Shown piece after piece: positions 59,847 through 64,000 of a stretch of 64,000 bases of DNA. The stretch is from Polyangia bacterium (lineage in GTDB: Bacteria > Myxococcota_A > Polyangia > Nannocystales > Nannocystaceae): contig JAUIKS010000047.1 in NCBI GenBank assembly GCA_030430565.1, positions 1-64,000 on the forward strand, read 5' to 3'. Below the pieces are notes generated by a model. That model saw only the letters and a list, made by a program, of their open reading frames with translations. It ran no database searches and had not been told where the DNA came from. How positions within the stretch are numbered: the stretch's first letter is position 1; each line of letters begins with the position of its first letter. The position numbers and the translations under genes are program-made.

Positions 59847-62207
59847 ATGTCCTCCGACGCCCCTCCCCGGTCACCCGCGAGCGAAGCCGCCGCGCCGCGC
59901 TGGACTCTGGCCGGGCTCTCGCTGCTGCACGCCTTTGTGTTCGGGTGGGCCGCGAAGGTCTTACCGTGGCACTCGTGGACGCTCTTCGCCGCCGCGACCG
60001 CCACGCTCGCGGCGCTGCACCTGATGACCGCCACGCTCGCCTTCGCCGGCGTCTCGCTGCGGATACGCGCGTGGCGGGTGAGCTCGTTCGCGTCCCTGAT
60101 CTACCTGGCGTACTACAGCTACGTCGCGGCGAGCTCGGCGACCTACCTCGCGGCGCTCTACGGCGGGCTCGGCCGCGGCGTCGCCGCGGCGACGGCGGCC
60201 GTCTGGGCGGTCCTCGTCCTGCTCACGCTGCCGCACTCTGTCTGGGGGCTCGCGGTCTCGGGCGGGCTCGGGCCGCGCCGCCGCGCCACGACCGTGGCCG
60301 GCGTGCTCGCGCTCCTCGCCACCGCCGGGCTGTGGCGAACCGCCACAGCCGCGACCGCCGATCCCGTCGCGGCGCCGGCCGACGCGGCGCGCGAGCTCGC
60401 CGCCGCGCTCGCGCCCGCGCTCGCCGAGCTGCCCCTCGAGCCACCCGCGAGCCGCCCGGACCGCCGGCTCTCGCTGTTCACCCGCGCGCCCGCGAAGTGC
60501 GAGACAGCGCCGAGCGCGAGGGTGCCGACGCTGATCGTCACCTACCTCGCCAAGCCCGCGCCGCCCGACACGGCGCCCTACCGCGTGCGGACGCGCTGCC
60601 TCCAGCGCGAGCAAGCCAGCGAGCTCCCCGGCGCGCTGCGCGAGGCGCTCGCCGACGCCTACGCCAGGCGCCCGATCAAGATCGACGTCATCACCGGCGT
60701 GCAGCAGATGAGCCCGCGCGTCGACGTGGTCGACAGCGTCTCGCTGCGCCCGGCGCTCGACGGCGTCTGCGGCGGCACGCGCTGCCTGATGCCGTGGCAG
60801 CTCGCCGCGCTCGATCAATTCACGACCTACACGCCGCTGCCCTTCATCGACGACCTCCGCTTCGGGATCGACCCGACCCAGATCGCGCAGGCGCTGCGAG
60901 GCTTTCGGCCCAAGGCGAAGAAGGACTACGACGGCCCGACCATGACGATCGCCGGGCTCACGCGCGTCGAGGTCATGAGCTACCTGGTCGATTCGACAGG
61001 TACTCTCCGCTACGCCCCGCGCGCGCGCTTGATCGAGGACACCCTCACCGAGCAGAGCCTCAAGCGCGCGGTCGACGACGCGATCGCCCACATCCTCGCC
61101 GCGCAGGACGGCTACGGGCGCTTCCGCTACCTGCTCGACCCCTTCACCGGGCGCGTGTCTTGGAGCGGCTTCGCGATCCCGCGGCAAGCCGGCACGACGC
61201 TCGCGCTCTGCGAGGTCGGCGATCACGCGCCCGAGATCGACGCCTCCGCCGCCCGCTCGCTCGACATGCTCGCGTCGATCGCCCACGACGCCGGCGACCT
61301 CAGCGTGCTCGCCTACACGGGGCGCCCCAAGAAGAGGAAGAAGAAGCAGCCCAAGGGCGGCAGCCTCGGCAGCACCGCGCTCCCGCTGATCTCGTTTCTG
61401 GCCTGCCGCGACCGCGTGGGCCCGAAGCACGACGAGCTGATCGCGCGGATGGGCCGCGCGCTGCTGACCCTGCAGCGCGACAACGGCAGCTTCCGCCCGT
61501 GGTTCAACCTCCGCAAGGGCGAGGCGGTCGAGGGCCCGACGCCGATGTACGCCGAGGGCCAGGCGGTCTACGCCCTGAGCTTGCTCGAGGCGCTCGCGCT
61601 CGAGCTGGGCCCCGGTGAGCACAACCCGCTGCCGCCGGTCGAGGTGCTGCGCGAGGCGGTCGAGCGCGCGATGCAGTACACCGCGAACGACTACTGGGAC
61701 CACGGCCTCAGCGACTTCTACTTCCTCGAGGAGAACTGGCACTGCCTCGCCGCCAAGGCCTCGCTGGGGCACCACCGCAACCCGGGCTACGAGCAGTTCT
61801 GCCTCGACTACGTGACCTTCAAGCGGCGCCTCATCCTCGACGAGGACACCTGGGTCAGCGAGGACCTGGAGGGCGGCTACGGCTTCGGCAACGTGCTGCC
61901 GCCGCACAACACCCCCTCGGGCGGCTTCGGCGAGGCGCTCGCCGCCGCGATGGAGCTCAAGCGCGCCGACGGCCTCGACACCACGAAGGACGAGCAGTCG
62001 ATGGCGCTGGTGCTGGAGTTCTTGATCCGGCAGCAGTGGAACGACGACAACTGCATCGCCTGCTCGCCCGACCATCTCGTCGTCGGCGGCTTCTCGGAGT
62101 CGATGGCCTCGCCGATCGTGCGCATCGACTACACCCAGCACACGCTCGCGGCGCTCGGCCGCGGCGGACGCCTGATCGGGATGCTGCCGCCGGCGGAGGG
62201 CGCGTGA
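59847..62207 (+). CDS. Membrane protein with an alpha/alpha-toroid-like C-terminus, 786 aa
   Basis: Residues 15-180 contain four or five membrane helices (LLHAFVFGWAAKVLPWHSW, SSFASLIYLAYYSYVAASS, AVWAVLVLLTLPHSVWGLA and others). Residues 200-400 are a soluble alpha/beta region. From 430 to 770 the sequence looks like an alpha/alpha toroid of the prenyltransferase/terpene-cyclase or glycosidase type: AQDGYGRFRYLLDP, QRDNGSFRPWF, YWDHGLSDFYFLEENWHC and SPDHLVVGGFSES. Two CxxC-like Cys pairs (CGGTRC, CIAC) are present. It heads an operon with the small FPWSSYPMF protein and an HTTM protein. Function unknown; the toroid is inferred. Confidence 0.65.
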   Translation: MSSDAPPRSPASEAAAPRWTLAGLSLLHAFVFGWAAKVLPWHSWTLFAAATATLAALHLMTATLAFAGVSLRIRAWRVSSFASLIYLAYYSYVAASSATYLAALYGGLGRGVAAATAAVWAVLVLLTLPHSVWGLAVSGGLGPRRRATTVAGVLALLATAGLWRTATAATADPVAAPADAARELAAALAPALAELPLEPPASRPDRRLSLFTRAPAKCETAPSARVPTLIVTYLAKPAPPDTAPYRVRTRCLQREQASELPGALREALADAYARRPIKIDVITGVQQMSPRVDVVDSVSLRPALDGVCGGTRCLMPWQLAALDQFTTYTPLPFIDDLRFGIDPTQIAQALRGFRPKAKKDYDGPTMTIAGLTRVEVMSYLVDSTGTLRYAPRARLIEDTLTEQSLKRAVDDAIAHILAAQDGYGRFRYLLDPFTGRVSWSGFAIPRQAGTTLALCEVGDHAPEIDASAARSLDMLASIAHDAGDLSVLAYTGRPKKRKKKQPKGGSLGSTALPLISFLACRDRVGPKHDELIARMGRALLTLQRDNGSFRPWFNLRKGEAVEGPTPMYAEGQAVYALSLLEALALELGPGEHNPLPPVEVLREAVERAMQYTANDYWDHGLSDFYFLEENWHCLAAKASLGHHRNPGYEQFCLDYVTFKRRLILDEDTWVSEDLEGGYGFGNVLPPHNTPSGGFGEALAAAMELKRADGLDTTKDEQSMALVLEFLIRQQWNDDNCIACSPDHLVVGGFSESMASPIVRIDYTQHTLAALGRGGRLIGMLPPAEGA

Positions 62208-62734
62208 ACGGAGCGCGCGCCGGCGCGCCCGACGAGCCCGGCGAGCCCGGCGACGCGGGCGGCTGGCTCTCGGGCGTCTACGCCTACGCGGTCTGGATCG
62301 CGCTGCTGGGGATCGTGGTGATGCCGGGGATCCGCAACCAACCCGAACACCGCTACGACTCGTTCCCGTGGTCGAGCTACCCGATGTTCGCGCACTCGCG
62401 CAAGACCTCGAAGACGGTGGTCCATCACGCGGTCGGCTACACCGAGGACGGCGAGCGCCGTCGGCTGCCGCCGCGGCTGGTCGCCAACGATGAGGTGCTG
62501 CAGGCGGCCGCGACGATCCGCAACGAGATCCGACGCGGCGGTCGACGCAGCCGGGCGCTGTGCCGCCGGATCGCCCGCAACACGGCGGCCTCCCCGGCCT
62601 ACGACGAGGTGGTCCGCGTCGAGATCGTGACCGATCACTACGACTGCATCGAGTACTTCGCGGGGGACATCGCGCCGAAGCGCAGCAAGGTCCACGCGAG
62701 CTGCCCGGTGCTGCGCGGGGGACCTGGCTCATGA
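62204..62734 (+). CDS. Small one-helix membrane protein with FPWSSYPMF motif, 176 aa
   Basis: The GTG overlaps the upstream stop (GTGA) and its own stop overlaps the next start (ATGA), so all three genes are coupled. Residues 22-42 form a membrane helix (GVYAYAVWIALLGIVVMPG). Then comes DSFPWSSYPMFAHSRKTS, a motif found in small proteins encoded beside HTTM proteins, and a soluble domain with Cys (DHYDCIEYF, ASCPVL) that probably lies outside the cytoplasm. SdpA of the Bacillus Sdp toxin system has a similar layout beside the HTTM protein SdpB; homology is not proven. Function unknown. Confidence 0.65.
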   Translation: MNGARAGAPDEPGEPGDAGGWLSGVYAYAVWIALLGIVVMPGIRNQPEHRYDSFPWSSYPMFAHSRKTSKTVVHHAVGYTEDGERRRLPPRLVANDEVLQAAATIRNEIRRGGRRSRALCRRIARNTAASPAYDEVVRVEIVTDHYDCIEYFAGDIAPKRSKVHASCPVLRGGPGS

Positions 62735-63639
62735 GCACGCTGCTGCAGGCGATCGACCGCCACGTTCGACCGGCGCTGCCGGCGGAGCGCCTGTCGGCGC
62801 TGCGGATGCTCGTCGGCGCGTTCGCGCTGATCTACCTGCTGGTGCGCGTGGTGAACCTGACGGGCTTCGGCAGCTTTAACCCCGCCGGCTTCCGGCCGAT
62901 CGGGGTCGTGACCGCGCTGGGCGCGAACCCGCTGAGCGGGAGCGTGGTGGTCCTGCAGTACGTCGCCTGCGTGCTGAGCGGGATCGCGTTCCTCACGGGC
63001 TGGCGCTACCGGCTGTTCGGGCCGCTGTTCGCCGCGCTGCTCCTGTGGGTGCTGACCTACCGCAACTCGTGGGGGATGATCTTCCACACCGAGAACCTGA
63101 TGGTCCTGCACGTGATGGTGCTGGGGCTCTCGCGCGCGGCCGATGTCGGCTCGCTCGACGCCCGCGCGGGTCGGAGCGCGCCGTCACGCGACCTCCGGCG
63201 CTACGGCTGGGCGATCCGGCTGATGGCCTGGATCGCGGTCGTGGCGTACATGCTCGCGGGCGTCGCCAAGCTGCGCCTGGTCGGCGGGGATTGGATGACG
63301 GGCGACATCCTGCGCAACTACATCGCCGACGACAACCTGCGCAAGCTGGAGCTGGGTGACTATTACTCGCCGGTGGGCGCCTGGCTCGTGGGACATGGGT
63401 GGGTGTTCCCGCCGCTGGCCTTCTTCACGGTGGTGGTGGAGCTGGCGGGCCCGCTGGCGTTCCTGGGGCCTTGGTTCGCGCGGGTGTGGGCGCTGTTGGC
63501 GTGGGGCTTTCATGTGGGCGTGCTGGCGGTGATGGCGATCTTTTTTCCGTATCCGCTGTTTGGCTTCGCGTACGCGCCGCTGTTCGCGGTGGAGCGCTTG
63601 CCGGTGCTCCGGCGTTTGACGGGCTTGTCTCGCGCTTGA
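62731..63639 (+). CDS. HTTM-domain (vitamin K-dependent gamma-carboxylase-like) membrane protein, 302 aa
   Basis: About seven membrane helices are seen. Motifs of the HTTM family are RLSALRMLVGAFALIYLLVR at the start, FLTGWRYRLFGPLFAALLLW, WGMIFHTENLMVLHVMVLGL, VAYMLAGVAKLRLVGGDWMT, and AFFTVVVELAGPLAFLGPWF. It has the core transmembrane part related to eukaryotic gamma-glutamyl carboxylase and Bacillus SdpB but lacks a large lumenal domain. It starts in ATGA overlap with the small membrane protein. Its reaction, if any, is unknown; the FPWSSYPMF protein is probably its partner. Confidence 0.8.
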   Translation: MSTLLQAIDRHVRPALPAERLSALRMLVGAFALIYLLVRVVNLTGFGSFNPAGFRPIGVVTALGANPLSGSVVVLQYVACVLSGIAFLTGWRYRLFGPLFAALLLWVLTYRNSWGMIFHTENLMVLHVMVLGLSRAADVGSLDARAGRSAPSRDLRRYGWAIRLMAWIAVVAYMLAGVAKLRLVGGDWMTGDILRNYIADDNLRKLELGDYYSPVGAWLVGHGWVFPPLAFFTVVVELAGPLAFLGPWFARVWALLAWGFHVGVLAVMAIFFPYPLFGFAYAPLFAVERLPVLRRLTGLSRA

Positions 63640-64000
63640 AGACGTGAAGCTCGGAGCTTCTGGGCGCGCGGCTTCTGGGCGCGAGGTTTGTCTTCGCTGG
63701 GTCCCGCGGGGCTCTGGGAGGAAGGGCGGGGGGCGCTACTTGCGGGACTCACGTGATCGACTCCTCCCCTCCGCCCCGCTCCGCCTCCGCGCTCACGATC
63801 TCGGGGTCCACGATCTGCGGACGCGCTCGCGGGAGCACGTGAGCGACCCACTTCGTGGGCCTCTCACACGCTCTCGGTACGTGTTCCGCTCGGGTGACGA
63901 CGACGGGGCGATAGGGGCAAGGGACGAGCGACGAGCGACGAGGTCAGGGTCGGCGCCTCGCTCGGAGGACCGCGTCGACGCCGCTGCCGGCGAGCTCGCG
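63640..64000. other. Right edge without a supported gene
   Basis: A 13-base direct repeat GCTTCTGGGCGCG (63,656 and 63,671) lies just after the HTTM stop. A minus-strand frame ending near 63,749 reads TKWVAHVLPRARPQIVDPE but is closed by a stop within 60 codons and has no start signal, so it was not called. Confidence 0.4.

Noticed and set aside
59961..62738. 925-codon minus-strand frame opposite the toroid gene
   Set aside because: Arg-rich shadow; the plus-strand gene has membrane helices and is coupled to two others.
63700..64000. Possible C-terminus of a gene running in from the right edge on the minus strand
   Set aside because: The frame is closed by a stop inside the window within about 60 codons and has no start or ribosome site.

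Overview
The window looks like a chromosomal segment of a high-GC predatory bacterium of the phylum Myxococcota, most likely the Nannocystaceae (Nannocystis, Enhygromyxa or Plesiocystis type). The reasons are the many lipoproteins with a Ser/Thr/Gly/Asp-rich linker behind the lipobox, the cysteine-rich DUF4215 repeats, long (Asp-Gly)n linkers, Ser/Thr kinases fused to ATPase and TPR modules, and very GC-rich third codon positions. Placement below phylum level is inference.

Positions 1 to about 12,550 are a lower-GC mobile region, probably the right end of a prophage. It holds the end of a tape-measure-like gene, four large tail or virion genes and a small Cys-rich lipoprotein in overlapping series, then cargo of another style: an unknown 195-aa protein, a coiled-coil protein with two membrane helices, a 59-aa two-helix membrane protein, a winged-helix-like protein, a HEPN-like protein whose catalytic Arg is replaced, and an AlpA/MerR-type HTH protein. 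The divergent promoter region at 10.1-10.4 kb carries two GAAC-N4-GTTC palindromes (SOS-box type) and further symmetric sites. The element ends in short tandem repeats next to the terminator of a host gene.

12.6-28.8 kb carries a short-chain dehydrogenase with an 18-residue repeat tail, a crotonase, a promoter with a 47-codon Gly-rich leader ORF followed by four tRNA-Gly genes, several secreted lipoproteins (IgGFc-binding-like, DUF4215 plus fibrinogen-like, alpha/beta hydrolase), a sirtuin, a secreted intradiol dioxygenase, a beta-lactamase-like plus LIC10091-like lipoprotein pair and an EF-G. 28.8-35.9 kb has a choice-of-anchor-L lipoprotein, a DUF3237 protein, a phospholipase D-family enzyme and a PNGase F-like lipoprotein.

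35.9-50.0 kb is a signalling block: a TPR protein with a degenerate kinase domain, an FHA-SpoIIE phosphatase, a 14-repeat RCC1-like lipoprotein, an intact kinase-AAA-TPR protein divergent from an ECF sigma factor, and a LuxR-type regulator. 50.1-55.2 kb is core: parE and parC (both with unusual N-terminal extensions) and infA. 55.5-59.3 kb returns to surface lipoproteins, including one whose C-terminus matches the D8C/D10C domain of animal uromodulin and GP2. 59.8-63.6 kb is a three-gene operon: an N-terminal membrane plus alpha/alpha-toroid protein, a small membrane protein with an FPWSSYPMF motif and an HTTM (vitamin K-dependent carboxylase-like) protein.

The strongest candidates for undescribed biology are the HTTM operon, the uromodulin-like and PNGase F-like surface proteins (together a glycoprotein-directed toolkit), the glycine tRNA array with its leader ORF, and the prophage cargo with its operators. 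All homology statements come from reading motifs by eye; no database search was run.
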